Part shown: positions 36,986 to 45,864 of the stretch, one piece after another
Position numbering within the stretch: position 1 is the first letter of the stretch
Layout: the number at the start of each line of letters is the position of its first letter
Notes under the pieces: generated by a model
Database searches by the model: none
The model's input: the letters and a program-made list of their open reading frames with translations, nothing else
What the model was told of the DNA's origin: nothing
Translations under genes and position numbers: made by a program
Assembly: GCF_034274695.1 (NCBI RefSeq)
Contig: NZ_CP128362.1
Location: 7,256,501 to 7,320,500 of the forward strand
DNA length: 64,000 nt
From: Chitinophaga sp. LS1
Lineage (GTDB): Bacteria; Bacteroidota; Bacteroidia; Chitinophagales; Chitinophagaceae
Direction of reading: 5' to 3'

Positions 36986-39229
36986 TTATTTAGTGATACC
37001 CCATTGCTCATTGGGAGATGGGCCCATTACAAGTTCCAGTACGCCCCCTTTTACAATATCCTTGTAGTCGATGTGACATTGATTGAAAGGCTTACCATTC
37101 AGACGGGCGCTCTGTATATAAATATTCTCTGGTGAATTGTGAGTGGCTTTGATGGTGAAGTTGCCGATGACAGCTTTGTCAAATACAGGACTGGTGATCT
37201 CCTGACGGGTATCGCCGGGGCATACAGGGTGAATACCGATAGCGGCCAGTACATACCAGGCGGACATCTGTCCTACATCTTCATTACCTACCAGCCCTTC
37301 TACCCCATCGTGGTAAGCACGGCGGCAGATAGCGCGGGTCCATTTCTGGGTGAGCCATGGTTTATTCAATCTGTTGAAGAGGAAAGGTACATGATGCACA
37401 GGTTCGTTGGCGTGGTTGTAATAGTCATTCCACATCATATTCTCAGGTGTTTTCTCAAAGAATGATTCGAGGTCTTTTACGACTTTGACTCTGCCCCCCA
37501 TGAGTGCGACCATGCCATCTACATCCTGTGGTACAAACCATCCCTGTTGATAAGGGTTGGCTTCGATGGCACCATACCATTGTTTTAATCTGCCTTCTTC
37601 AGGCCAGGGTAACCAGTTACCCTCCTTATCTTTGGGTCTGAACCATCCTTTTTCTTTGTCAAAGATGTTTTTGTAAGCACCACCATCGGCTGAATATTTT
37701 TCACCTAACCAATTCGCCAGCTGGCCTACACACCAATCAGTATAGGCATATTCCAATGTATAGGAAATGCTGAGATCACCGGGGGTATAACCCAGTTGAC
37801 TATTACCAAAACGTTGCTGAGAGTTTACAGATAACTGGTAAGCATCTTTGACATTGTAATTGCGAATACCTTTTGCATAGGCATCAGTGATGACAGATAT
37901 GGCAGGATTACCCAGCATACAACCGGAGTAAGCATTCAGTAGTTCCCAGCGTTCGAGATAGTCTTTGTTTTTCTCTTTTGCCAGGGTAACGAGAGAATTG
38001 ATCAGGTCATTGATGAGAGATGGATTGATGATCGTCTGCAAAGGCATCTGACTTCGGAATACATCCCATCCGCTGAAAACAGAGCGTTTGTGAAAGGTGT
38101 TGCCAGTGTGCACCTTGCCATCACCGCCTGTATATTTACCATCTACATCTTCTACAATACGGGGATCGATCATGGTATGATAGAGGGAGGTGTAGAATAC
38201 TTTCTTTTCTTCGGTAGTACCACCGGATACTTTAATTTTAGAAAGGGCTTTGTCCCAACTGGCATGTGCACGATTTTTTACGCCATCAAAATTCCAGTTG
38301 GTGATTTCATGACGGAGGTTATTTTCAGCGCCTGCCATACTTACAAAAGAGATACCTGCTTTCATGAGGACCTGTTCCCCTGCTTTGGTATCGAATTCGG
38401 TATAGAAGCCGAGGTGTTTACCTTCTTTTTCTTTTATTTTTGGAAAGACCTGGGATTTGGCTACCTGTTGCAGATAACGATCGCTGGTTACATCTTCCAG
38501 TTTCCGGGTCCAGCTATCGGGGATATCGGCGCTCCAAACACCATAATTGCGGAGTGGCTTGCTGAAGACAGCGTAGAAATACACAGTATAATCAGCATGG
38601 CCTTCGCCATCGCCCCAGCCACCACCTTCAGGAGTGCATTGCATCCAGCCGGTGATTGTGCTGTCGTTTACAACTTTAATATATTGTTTGGTAGCCGTAC
38701 CTCCTACCCTACGGGCCAGATCGATCTGAATACGGGATTGGTTACCGGCGGGGAAAGTAAAGCGGAGCATACCACTATGTGGGGCTGCGGTCATCTCTGC
38801 CTGGATCTGGTTGTTGAGTTTTACTGAATAAAACCCCGCAGCAGCATTTTCAGTTGATTTGATATAATCATTACGGTAACCGTCTTTGCTGGTCTTTAAA
38901 GGTCCCAGAGTGGGCATTACGAGGAAATTACCGAGGTCTCCGTTCCAACCGATCCCACTCATCTGGGTAAAAGCAAACCCTTCGATGCTGGTATGCTCAT
39001 AACTATAACCGGAACCGTTATCTCCACCTGTTATGGTATTGGGGCTAACCTGTACCATGCCATAAGGAGTGGTAGCGCCGGGGAAGGTCTTTCCCAGGCC
39101 ATGATAAATACCTGCCGCACCCACGCTGGTACTGGCCCCGATAAATGGATTGACATAGTCAGCAGGCGTTTGAGCCATGGTCCTGCCGGCGATTAAAGAA
39201 AATATAAGTACGTGCCTGAGTTGCATCAT
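36986..39229 (-). CDS. GH92 exo-alpha-mannosidase
   Basis: This 747-residue single-domain-pair enzyme has a signal peptide (residues 1-19). The N-terminal GH92 beta-sandwich starts YVNPFIGASTSVG and contains TFPGATTPYGMVQVSPNT; the catalytic domain carries NEPVHH (Glu609) and GNEDVGQMSAW (Asp651), the family's acid and base regions, and ends in the usual LELVMGPSPN. GH92 enzymes are calcium-dependent inverting exo-alpha-mannosidases acting on alpha-1,2, -1,3, -1,4 or -1,6 linkages; linkage preference cannot be read here. It differs from the GH92 part of the fusion encoded at 17789, so the two probably have different linkage roles. It overlaps the GH38-like gene by 4 bp. Confidence 0.93.
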   Translation of the reverse strand: MMQLRHVLIFSLIAGRTMAQTPADYVNPFIGASTSVGAAGIYHGLGKTFPGATTPYGMVQVSPNTITGGDNGSGYSYEHTSIEGFAFTQMSGIGWNGDLGNFLVMPTLGPLKTSKDGYRNDYIKSTENAAAGFYSVKLNNQIQAEMTAAPHSGMLRFTFPAGNQSRIQIDLARRVGGTATKQYIKVVNDSTITGWMQCTPEGGGWGDGEGHADYTVYFYAVFSKPLRNYGVWSADIPDSWTRKLEDVTSDRYLQQVAKSQVFPKIKEKEGKHLGFYTEFDTKAGEQVLMKAGISFVSMAGAENNLRHEITNWNFDGVKNRAHASWDKALSKIKVSGGTTEEKKVFYTSLYHTMIDPRIVEDVDGKYTGGDGKVHTGNTFHKRSVFSGWDVFRSQMPLQTIINPSLINDLINSLVTLAKEKNKDYLERWELLNAYSGCMLGNPAISVITDAYAKGIRNYNVKDAYQLSVNSQQRFGNSQLGYTPGDLSISYTLEYAYTDWCVGQLANWLGEKYSADGGAYKNIFDKEKGWFRPKDKEGNWLPWPEEGRLKQWYGAIEANPYQQGWFVPQDVDGMVALMGGRVKVVKDLESFFEKTPENMMWNDYYNHANEPVHHVPFLFNRLNKPWLTQKWTRAICRRAYHDGVEGLVGNEDVGQMSAWYVLAAIGIHPVCPGDTRQEITSPVFDKAVIGNFTIKATHNSPENIYIQSARLNGKPFNQCHIDYKDIVKGGVLELVMGPSPNEQWGITK

Positions 39230-41466
39230 TGTGGATTTATTGAAAGTGTACGAATAGCAAAACGAGGTAAATCTACTATTACCTGCTTATTGTTCATAAT
39301 TGCTTTCGTTTTTCCGTTTGCTTTTGTTTTCCCATTTATTTTTACCAATGTGGCTCCTCCTATTTTCCTCTTTTCACCATTTAGTTCCAGCAGCGTAGCC
39401 CCTCCTATTTCCCTACTGAAACTCAGCCGTGCCTGACTCGCTTTAGTAGATGGATTATATAGCCTTACGATCAGGCGCCCATCTTTCCAGGTCATGGAGG
39501 TTACCTGTACAGGGGAGCCTTCCAGTGTGAAGATTGAGTTTTGATTGATCATTGGCTCATTCCATTGCATATTTTCAGCAGGAATATTGCCCTGTTCCCA
39601 ATTACCTTTGTGTGGTACTATGGCGTAATGCACGGTGGTGGGACCATCTATGGTATAGTTCCGGCCCCATAACCCCATACCTGAATATTGAATATCAAGA
39701 CCCAGAGGGAAATTACGGCCATGCGTATAGCTGGTAGTATGGTCTGTGAATAATGCCATACCATATTTACCATCAGTAATGTCTACCCAGTTCAGGATGA
39801 TATTATTTTTAATGCTATCCCAGCTATTGAAGAAGGTATTTTCCAGCTGGCTTTCGGTTACATCGTATGGTGCATCTTTGGCTACATGCACGTTTTTTAA
39901 AGTAGATGGGAAAACGACCAGTAGTTTATTGCTGTCATTGTAGAAAGGCTTTTCCCGCATCTCCCATTTGTATTCTCCTTTTACGGGTTGGCCGATTCCG
40001 GTGTTTTCCTTCCAGTCCATATTTAAGACGAAATCAATCTTTGGATCACCGGATGTTAGTGTGATGGTTTGAGTAAAAGGGGTACCTGCAATCAGGCCTT
40101 TCATTTGCAAACCGTCTGGTAATTGGGTGACCCTAACAGGAGATTCCATGGAAGAATGACGGCCTCCTTTTTCATAGAAGTTGCCACGTAATTCATTGAA
40201 GCCATTTACAGCAAAAGACTTATTTATTTTTTTAGCTAACAATTCGGTAATCACTCCACCATGTACAGTATCTATGTTGATACGGTACATGTCATTCTCC
40301 AGCTGGTAACCGTTTTTGATAAGGGTGATGTGTGCATAGTCTTGTCTGGCAAAGGCCACGTCTACCAGACTATCACATATATGGTGTGTTTGTGTCGTCC
40401 AGTTACGTACCTTATCCGCCCAGGTATCGCCGGGTTGTCCATTATAAGGAACGATCCAGCAGTCATGATGTTCTGCCAGTAATAAGGTACGCCATGCCGT
40501 ATCAAATGCCGCTTGTGGCCATTGCATTTTTCCTTCCCACACAGCCACGGCTAAAAGTTTTTCTGTTTGCAGGATCTTATTTTCAGCTGCACGCACCTGT
40601 TGTGCAATCCTTTGTGTTACCTGTGATCCCCATACGAGATTGACTAAGATATCTTCCTGCGATACTTTCCATTTGGTAGCGCTGTCTTTATTGACTACAT
40701 GCTCAAAGTAATTACGCCAGGTGGTATAGTTCGCATTATTCCCGATAAAAGGACCACCCTTCCAACCTGCATCCTGCAAGGTCATACCAATAGGATGTAG
40801 TATACCATCATTATATGCACTATGCAGATAACCCGGACCATTATTCCAGGCAATGGTCTGCCAGGTAGATTGATTAGAAAGAGCTTCTATTGCATACCGG
40901 GGAGAAGTGAGGATCGTACTACCATCCGGCCCTGTCCAGTATACCTTTTCTCCGCCATGTGCACGGGTATAGCCGCCGAAACAGGTATTCGGATTCTTTA
41001 AAGAAGCATATTTAAACCCAAAGGAGGTGAGGATCTGTGGTAATGCACTGGTAAAGCAAGGTTCTTCGGATGAATAGGTAGTAAATTCAGCATTTGGGAA
41101 ATACCTTTTGAGTGTTTGTATCCCATACTGAAACTGCCTGATAATGCTTTCTCCGGAAACATTGTATAAATATCCCTGCGCATAAGTTGGATTGACATAT
41201 TCAATCCGTCCTGCGTCGAAGAACTTTCTGAAGTCATTAAATGCCGGAGAATCAACCTGAATAGCGCGTGGCCACGTTTCCGGTTCAATTTCAATATTAA
41301 TATTCCAGTCAGGATGGGCGGCCAGCTGATCGGCCATAAACCGGGTATTCCAGTCAGGATAATGCCCCCATACGCCACCATGGTACCCATCGATATACCA
41401 GGCCTTCTGTGCAGAAGCAGATCCACATATAACCCATGCTAGTAATAGGAATAAGGTACTTTTCAT
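39226..41466 (-). CDS. GH38-like alpha-mannosidase family protein
   Basis: This 746-residue secreted protein has a signal peptide (residues 1-19). The N-terminal half resembles the GH38 catalytic barrel: IDGYHGGVWGHYPDWNTRFM at about 25-44, FTTYSSEEPCFTSALPQILT, KVYWTGPDGSTILTSPRY and LLLAEHHDCWIVPYNG. The C-terminal half resembles the GH38 beta domain. The classical His-x-Asp zinc motif at the start of GH38 is replaced by DGYHGG, so this is a divergent subgroup and activity on alpha-mannosides is inferred. Near the C-terminus a 45-bp imperfect tandem duplication gives two IGGATL(L/V) units. It is the first gene of operon 2, directly behind a LacI-type operator. Confidence 0.75.
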   Translation of the reverse strand: MKSTLFLLLAWVICGSASAQKAWYIDGYHGGVWGHYPDWNTRFMADQLAAHPDWNINIEIEPETWPRAIQVDSPAFNDFRKFFDAGRIEYVNPTYAQGYLYNVSGESIIRQFQYGIQTLKRYFPNAEFTTYSSEEPCFTSALPQILTSFGFKYASLKNPNTCFGGYTRAHGGEKVYWTGPDGSTILTSPRYAIEALSNQSTWQTIAWNNGPGYLHSAYNDGILHPIGMTLQDAGWKGGPFIGNNANYTTWRNYFEHVVNKDSATKWKVSQEDILVNLVWGSQVTQRIAQQVRAAENKILQTEKLLAVAVWEGKMQWPQAAFDTAWRTLLLAEHHDCWIVPYNGQPGDTWADKVRNWTTQTHHICDSLVDVAFARQDYAHITLIKNGYQLENDMYRINIDTVHGGVITELLAKKINKSFAVNGFNELRGNFYEKGGRHSSMESPVRVTQLPDGLQMKGLIAGTPFTQTITLTSGDPKIDFVLNMDWKENTGIGQPVKGEYKWEMREKPFYNDSNKLLVVFPSTLKNVHVAKDAPYDVTESQLENTFFNSWDSIKNNIILNWVDITDGKYGMALFTDHTTSYTHGRNFPLGLDIQYSGMGLWGRNYTIDGPTTVHYAIVPHKGNWEQGNIPAENMQWNEPMINQNSIFTLEGSPVQVTSMTWKDGRLIVRLYNPSTKASQARLSFSREIGGATLLELNGEKRKIGGATLVKINGKTKANGKTKAIMNNKQVIVDLPRFAIRTLSINPQ
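39332..39414 (-). repeat. 45-bp imperfect tandem duplication in the GH38-like gene
   Basis: Segments 39332-39369 and 39377-39414 align with a 45-bp period and encode IGGATLVKINGK and IGGATLLELNGE. A shorter NGKTK repeat follows. The reading frame is kept. Confidence 0.7.
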
Positions 41467-41479
41467 AAACGTGAAATTC

Positions 41480-41495
41480 GCTAAACTGATTTAGC
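41480..41495. promoter_or_regulatory. LacI-type operator next to operon 2
   Basis: GCTAAACTGATTTAGC, followed by AAA, lies 14 bp upstream of the GH38-like start codon on the minus strand. It is the same palindrome as at 34637 and 34737 with two changes at the centre. Confidence 0.7.
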
Positions 41496-41574
41496 AAATA
41501 AAGAATAAAAGAAATTATCCAGCAATAGCATTAACATATTATTTTTATTATAATACCTATTAAACTATTTATTA

Positions 41575-41582
41575 TATATTTG
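41575..41582 (+). promoter_or_regulatory. -7 element of the GH2 gene promoter
   Basis: TATATTTG is an exact TAnnTTTG match. A LacI-type operator starts 10 bp downstream, over the expected transcription start. No clear -33 TTG was seen. Confidence 0.4.
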
Positions 41583-41591
41583 TAAAATTCA

Positions 41592-41607
41592 CCTAAACCG
41601 GTTTAGC
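41592..41607. promoter_or_regulatory. LacI-type operator upstream of the GH2 gene
   Basis: CCTAAACCGGTTTAGC, followed by AAA, contains a perfect CTAAACC/GGTTTAG palindrome. It lies 58 bp before the GH2 start and 112 bp (centre to centre) from the operator at 41480, in the divergent control region. Confidence 0.75.
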
Positions 41608-41664
41608 AAATATTTTTTATTCTCAATCACAATCCATAATCTTTGCGGAAACATTTTACCACTT

Positions 41665-44160
41665 ATGAAATCAATTGCATTGTTGCTATTATTCCATGTT
41701 ACTGGTACAATACTCTATGGTCAGCAACTTACCTGGAAAATTAGTCCGCAAGCCGACACAAAGGCGCATGCAGCGGACATTGCCACAGCAGGATTCAACG
41801 ACAACGACTGGGTGCCCGGCATCGTTCCCGGCACCGTATTCTATGCCTATGTGAAAGCCGGAAAAGAGTCGGATCCCGATTATGCAGAAAACATTTACAA
41901 GGTGGACAAGGCAAAATATAACCGTCCTTTCTGGTACAGGACTGAGTTTGCCGCGCCCAGCCTGAAAAACAATCAGCGCTTATGGCTGAAATTCAATGGT
42001 ATTAATAAGTACGCGACCATTTACCTGAATGGTAAATTGCTTGGCTCTTTACATGGCCACATGCAAAGGGGTATTTATGATGTCACAGATCTATTAAAAA
42101 GCAAAAATGCCATCGGGGTATTGATCGCGCCTCCCAAATGGGATCCTGATCACGATCATCCTTTGGCCAACTGGGAAAGCCCTACCTATATTTGTAGTGG
42201 CAGCTGGGACTGGATGCCGGCGGTGCCAGGGCTGAACAGCGGTATTACTGATACGGTGGCACTCACCGTCAGCGGACCAGTTACTATCTCTGATCCCTGG
42301 GTACGCGCGGTAATGCCGGATACCAATTCGGCTACCCTGCACATTGCCGCTCAGCTGACAAACTCCTCCCCTGTTGCAATCAGCGGTAAACTGAAGGCTG
42401 TGATCACACCAGGCAATATCACCATCAGTTCTACGCCTGTTACTTTAGCACCCGGCACCCATCAGGAAATTTCGTTGCCACAACAGCTGCTACAACATCC
42501 TCATCTCTGGTGGCCCAATGGTTATGGTGATCAGTTTCTCTATTCCTGCAAACTCTCTTTTGAAACAGCTACCACGGTTACACAAAACTTTGGTGTGCGG
42601 AAAGTGAGCAGCGATACTACGGCTTTGAATGGCCCCATGCGTCTATACATCAATAATGTACCTATTCTTGTAAAAGGTGGCAACTGGGGGATGTCTGACT
42701 ATATGCTGAAGGTAAGAGACAAGGACTACGAACCACGCATCCGTATGCACCAGGACATGCACTTCAACATGATCCGTAACTGGACAGGCGAAGTTACCGA
42801 CAATGCCTTCTATGAATACTGCGACAAATACGGTATTATGGTATGGGATGACTTCTGGCTGAATAATATCGGGGGGATTGATAGTCTGCAGATGTTTTCA
42901 GACAACGTAGTTGAAAAACTCAAAAAACTCCGGAACCATCCTTCCATCGTCATCTGGTGTGGTGCAAACGAAGGTACACCCGGTAGCAATGCGCATGGTG
43001 ATATCAGCAATGCCATCACCACTGCCATCAAACAATATGATGCAGATGATAAACTCTACCTGCCCCGTTCTAATGCAAGTGTAGACAATCCAAACTTCTC
43101 CATTCATGGTAGCAGCAAAGTGCTCTCTGGTAGCGGCATCTGGGCGAATGTAGCTCCTAAGGTTTATTTCACTGATCCACACAATGGTTATCTTTTCTCC
43201 AACAACAGCTGGGGGATGCGGAGTGAATTAGGTACAGCCACTTTTGTCAACGTGGAGAGCTTTAAAAAGTTTATGCCGAAAGAGTTCTGGGTAGCACCTA
43301 CACCAGAAGCGGTAAATAGCAAGGATAATATGTGGGCCAGGCATTTCTTCTGCACAGACTTTGGCCTTGGTGGTGGGGCTGATCCGGTAAAATATATCAA
43401 CGATATCAATCAGCAGTATGGACCTTCTCAATCTTTGGAAGACTTTTGTAAGAAAGCTCAATTGCTGAATCTTGAAACCATGAAGGCGATGTTCGAAGGC
43501 TGGAATGACCATATGTGGAAGGATGCATCTGGTATGCTCATCTGGATGAGTCAGTCTGCATATCCAACTATGATATGGCAAACATACGATTATTACTATG
43601 ATCTGACAGGTGCATACTTTGGTGCTAAGTCTGCTTGTGAGCCAATACATGTACAATGGAACCCGGCAAGTAAAATCGTGAAGGTGATCAATAATAAGAA
43701 CTATCCTTTGCAGGAGGTAACCGTAGAAGCCAGTATTTATAATACGGATGGCAAACAAATCGCTACTAAAAAAGCGACTGTAAAGGTAGCGCCAACGAAT
43801 ATCAGTGATGTATTCACCACTATGGAAGATACTACCGGCTTATCTTTCCTGCGGCTGAAATTATATGACCATGGAAAGTTATTGTCTGCGAATGAGTATA
43901 TGGTAGGTGATTATACCTTATTAAATAAACTACCTTCTTCAAGTGTTATAATAACTAAAAAAGGTAATCACACTTATACCATTAAGAATAACTCAACCCA
44001 TACACCTGCTGTAGGTATCCGTCTCCAGCTAAAAGATAGTAAAGGTAACCAGATACTGCCAGCGATTATCAGTGATTCTTACTTCTCCTTAATGCAGGGT
44101 GAAGAAAAAGAGATAAAGACAGATGTAGATGGGCAATTAGTAGCTACGGCTTATAACTAA
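41665..44160 (+). CDS. GH2 beta-mannosidase-like glycosidase
   Basis: This 831-residue secreted enzyme has a signal peptide (residues 1-20). GH2 domains run in order: sugar-binding jelly roll (about 25-205, with RLWLKFNGINKYATIYLNGK and CSGSWDWMPAVPGLNSGI), an Ig-like sandwich (205-315), a TIM barrel (320-600) and C-terminal sandwich modules. The acid/base is Glu436 in IVIWCGANEG; the nucleophile is probably Glu521 in MRSELG. The WDWMP segment and WCGANEG are typical of the beta-mannosidase / mannosylglycoprotein endo-beta-mannosidase / exo-glucosaminidase branch. With GH92 neighbours, beta-mannosidase is the best guess. It is transcribed divergently from operon 2 from a shared operator region. 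Confidence 0.85.
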   Translation: MKSIALLLLFHVTGTILYGQQLTWKISPQADTKAHAADIATAGFNDNDWVPGIVPGTVFYAYVKAGKESDPDYAENIYKVDKAKYNRPFWYRTEFAAPSLKNNQRLWLKFNGINKYATIYLNGKLLGSLHGHMQRGIYDVTDLLKSKNAIGVLIAPPKWDPDHDHPLANWESPTYICSGSWDWMPAVPGLNSGITDTVALTVSGPVTISDPWVRAVMPDTNSATLHIAAQLTNSSPVAISGKLKAVITPGNITISSTPVTLAPGTHQEISLPQQLLQHPHLWWPNGYGDQFLYSCKLSFETATTVTQNFGVRKVSSDTTALNGPMRLYINNVPILVKGGNWGMSDYMLKVRDKDYEPRIRMHQDMHFNMIRNWTGEVTDNAFYEYCDKYGIMVWDDFWLNNIGGIDSLQMFSDNVVEKLKKLRNHPSIVIWCGANEGTPGSNAHGDISNAITTAIKQYDADDKLYLPRSNASVDNPNFSIHGSSKVLSGSGIWANVAPKVYFTDPHNGYLFSNNSWGMRSELGTATFVNVESFKKFMPKEFWVAPTPEAVNSKDNMWARHFFCTDFGLGGGADPVKYINDINQQYGPSQSLEDFCKKAQLLNLETMKAMFEGWNDHMWKDASGMLIWMSQSAYPTMIWQTYDYYYDLTGAYFGAKSACEPIHVQWNPASKIVKVINNKNYPLQEVTVEASIYNTDGKQIATKKATVKVAPTNISDVFTTMEDTTGLSFLRLKLYDHGKLLSANEYMVGDYTLLNKLPSSSVIITKKGNHTYTIKNNSTHTPAVGIRLQLKDSKGNQILPAIISDSYFSLMQGEEKEIKTDVDGQLVATAYN

Positions 44161-44245
44161 AAAAAGCAGGATGTATCAAAAATAAATGAACCTCCTTAGA
44201 ACTGCATAAATGGATACCTGGATTCATCAGGTGCCCGAATTAAAA

Positions 44246-44283
44246 GAGCGTGTATCTTACTTTTGATACACGCTCCTTTTTTT
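44246..44283 (+). terminator. Strong rho-independent terminator after the GH2 gene
   Basis: A perfect 11-bp stem GAGCGTGTATC / GATACACGCTC with an 8-nt loop is followed by C and a run of Ts. It lies between convergent genes. Confidence 0.9.
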
Positions 44284-44296
44284 CCCGAATTGGTAT

Positions 44297-44598
44297 TTAA
44301 AAAACTTCAAACTTAGTCCCGTTCCATTTATACAGGTGATCTGATACCGTATAATTGCCGGTAGCATAACTCTCTGTTGCATACTTCCTCAATGTATCGA
44401 TCCCTGCTTTGTTATTACTCCCGGTGATAAAGATCAGGTCCCGGTTCGGAATCGCCACCACATAATCCCCACGGCTGGGTGCTTGGTTTTCAACGCCTCC
44501 AGATACGCATGCGCAAACTCGTCCTGACTCATCACATGACTTTTGGAGTTACAGGAAATAATCACTGATGCCAGCAGCATTATTACATTTAAACGCAT
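44297..44598 (-). pseudogene. DUF1444-like lipoprotein, internally deleted and frameshifted
   Basis: The gene opens at 44598 with a lipoprotein leader (MRLNVIMLLASVIISC) and MSQDEFAHAYLEALKTKHP, then runs off-frame and stops at 44434. In the next frame the protein continues RGDYVVAIPNRDLIFITGSN and ends with DHLYKWNGTKFEVF at the TAA at 44297-44299. The second part resembles the C-terminal PxRDLxxxxG block of DUF1444-type proteins. The first part resembles their N-terminus, with roughly 150 residues missing between them. A deletion with frame change near 44475-44485 is the simplest explanation. It lies 14 bp after the DUF695 gene, so it was probably the second gene of that operon. The family call is tentative. 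Confidence 0.6.
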
Positions 44599-44612
44599 AT
44601 GGTGTATTCTAT

Positions 44613-45695
44613 TTATTCTAAATTCCAGTTTTCCAATCTGAAGACATCCAGGGATTGCCAATATTTATCCTTATAAACGTCCCATTCTATTTCCATTTTA
44701 TTCTCATATTTATTGCTGATGGCATCGGCAGCCCTTGCCATTGCACGGAATTCACGGCTAACAAAGTAAATACTCCGGCTGTTACCTGCCGTTTCGCGAC
44801 CAATATCCAGGAAATCATTGTCAGGTATCAGGGCTCTCACTTCCTCTTCTATTTCATCCATGAAAGTCAGGGTCTCATTGTCTGGCAGCCCATCACTCCC
44901 ATTATATTTCATAATAAATTCCAGTATCCACGGATAAGAGGAAGGATGGGCGTATTGCATGGCACCTGTATTGATCACCAGCAACATGGGCATACCGTTA
45001 TTATCCTCTCCTGATAACAGGGTATAATTGTCTTTGGCTTTATCATAAATGACCCCATCGTATTTTTCTACAAACTCCTTTTCCCGCCAGTCGATATATG
45101 CTTTCAATTTATGAATGGGGATGAGTTCCTTCTCCGTGTCATCTTTTCCGGCTACTTCCACCGAGTCAATGACTGTGACGGACTTCAGCTCTCCCAGATA
45201 ATTGTCCAAAAAGATGTATATGCCCATGAATATCTGCTCTCTATCCTCCGGAGTATACTGATCATGCACTACTGTTATACTAATCTTATCAGGATAAGCA
45301 GGATCTTCATTGGCATAAAAAAACAGGGAATTAAAGTCAAAGCTGAAACCGCCCATACCAATAGACTGGGTTTCAGTAAGGGATGCCGGTTTGGATGCGA
45401 TGAACGTCCACCCCGGGATAGCGGGTGCCGATGCTACCAGGTCTTCTACAAACGGAATGTTTTTAATCTTACCATCTGCTGTAAAAATCAGTTCAGCAGT
45501 CCCTTTATTCATGCCCGCCAGGAAGAAATAACCGTCCCTGACTTTCGCCAGCCTGTTGGCCAGCGGGTTAATAAACTGTCCCTGAATATCTTCTTTTTCT
45601 TGTAGTACCTTAAAAAATTCCCGTTCGTGCTTTTTGAACCAACTCCAGAAATAGGCATTCGGACTGGGTTGCTTTAGAAAATCAAATAGTCCCAT
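44613..45695 (-). CDS. DUF695/DUF1444-type cytoplasmic hypothetical protein
   Basis: This 360-residue protein has no signal peptide. It begins MGLFDFLKQP and continues with a DUF695-like region (WSWFKKHEREFF, IFTADGKIKNIPFVEDLV, GWTFIASKPAS, and DKISITVVHDQYTPEDREQI) and a C-terminal DUF695-like half (WREKEFVEKYDGVIYD, PWILEFIMKYNG, VSREFRAMARAADAISNKYE). The function of the family is unknown. The gene is alone apart from the damaged lipoprotein gene behind it. The ATG at 45695 is the first in frame and gives the typical start of these proteins. Confidence 0.65.
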   Translation of the reverse strand: MGLFDFLKQPSPNAYFWSWFKKHEREFFKVLQEKEDIQGQFINPLANRLAKVRDGYFFLAGMNKGTAELIFTADGKIKNIPFVEDLVASAPAIPGWTFIASKPASLTETQSIGMGGFSFDFNSLFFYANEDPAYPDKISITVVHDQYTPEDREQIFMGIYIFLDNYLGELKSVTVIDSVEVAGKDDTEKELIPIHKLKAYIDWREKEFVEKYDGVIYDKAKDNYTLLSGEDNNGMPMLLVINTGAMQYAHPSSYPWILEFIMKYNGSDGLPDNETLTFMDEIEEEVRALIPDNDFLDIGRETAGNSRSIYFVSREFRAMARAADAISNKYENKMEIEWDVYKDKYWQSLDVFRLENWNLE

Positions 45696-45789
45696 GGGGT
45701 CACGAATCTTTTAATTCAGGCGAAAGTTACTGTTTTGTCTTCAAAGTAACTACAGCGACAGTGAGCCAGCGTGAAACAGATAAAATTCT

Positions 45790-45797
45790 TAGCTTTG
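45790..45797 (+). promoter_or_regulatory. -7-like element of the ATP-grasp gene
   Basis: TAGCTTTG is an exact TAnnTTTG match, 67 bp upstream of the start codon. No -33 TTTG is seen at the right distance. Confidence 0.3.
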
Positions 45798-45864
45798 CAA
45801 CGCATTAAAACATCGTGCCGAAAGGAGAACATACTGCATCGTTTTAATTATAACTGATACAAAG

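Noticed and set aside
39226..41466. Naming the GH38-like gene as a proven alpha-mannosidase
   Set aside because: The canonical zinc-binding start motif is altered, so only family resemblance is claimed.
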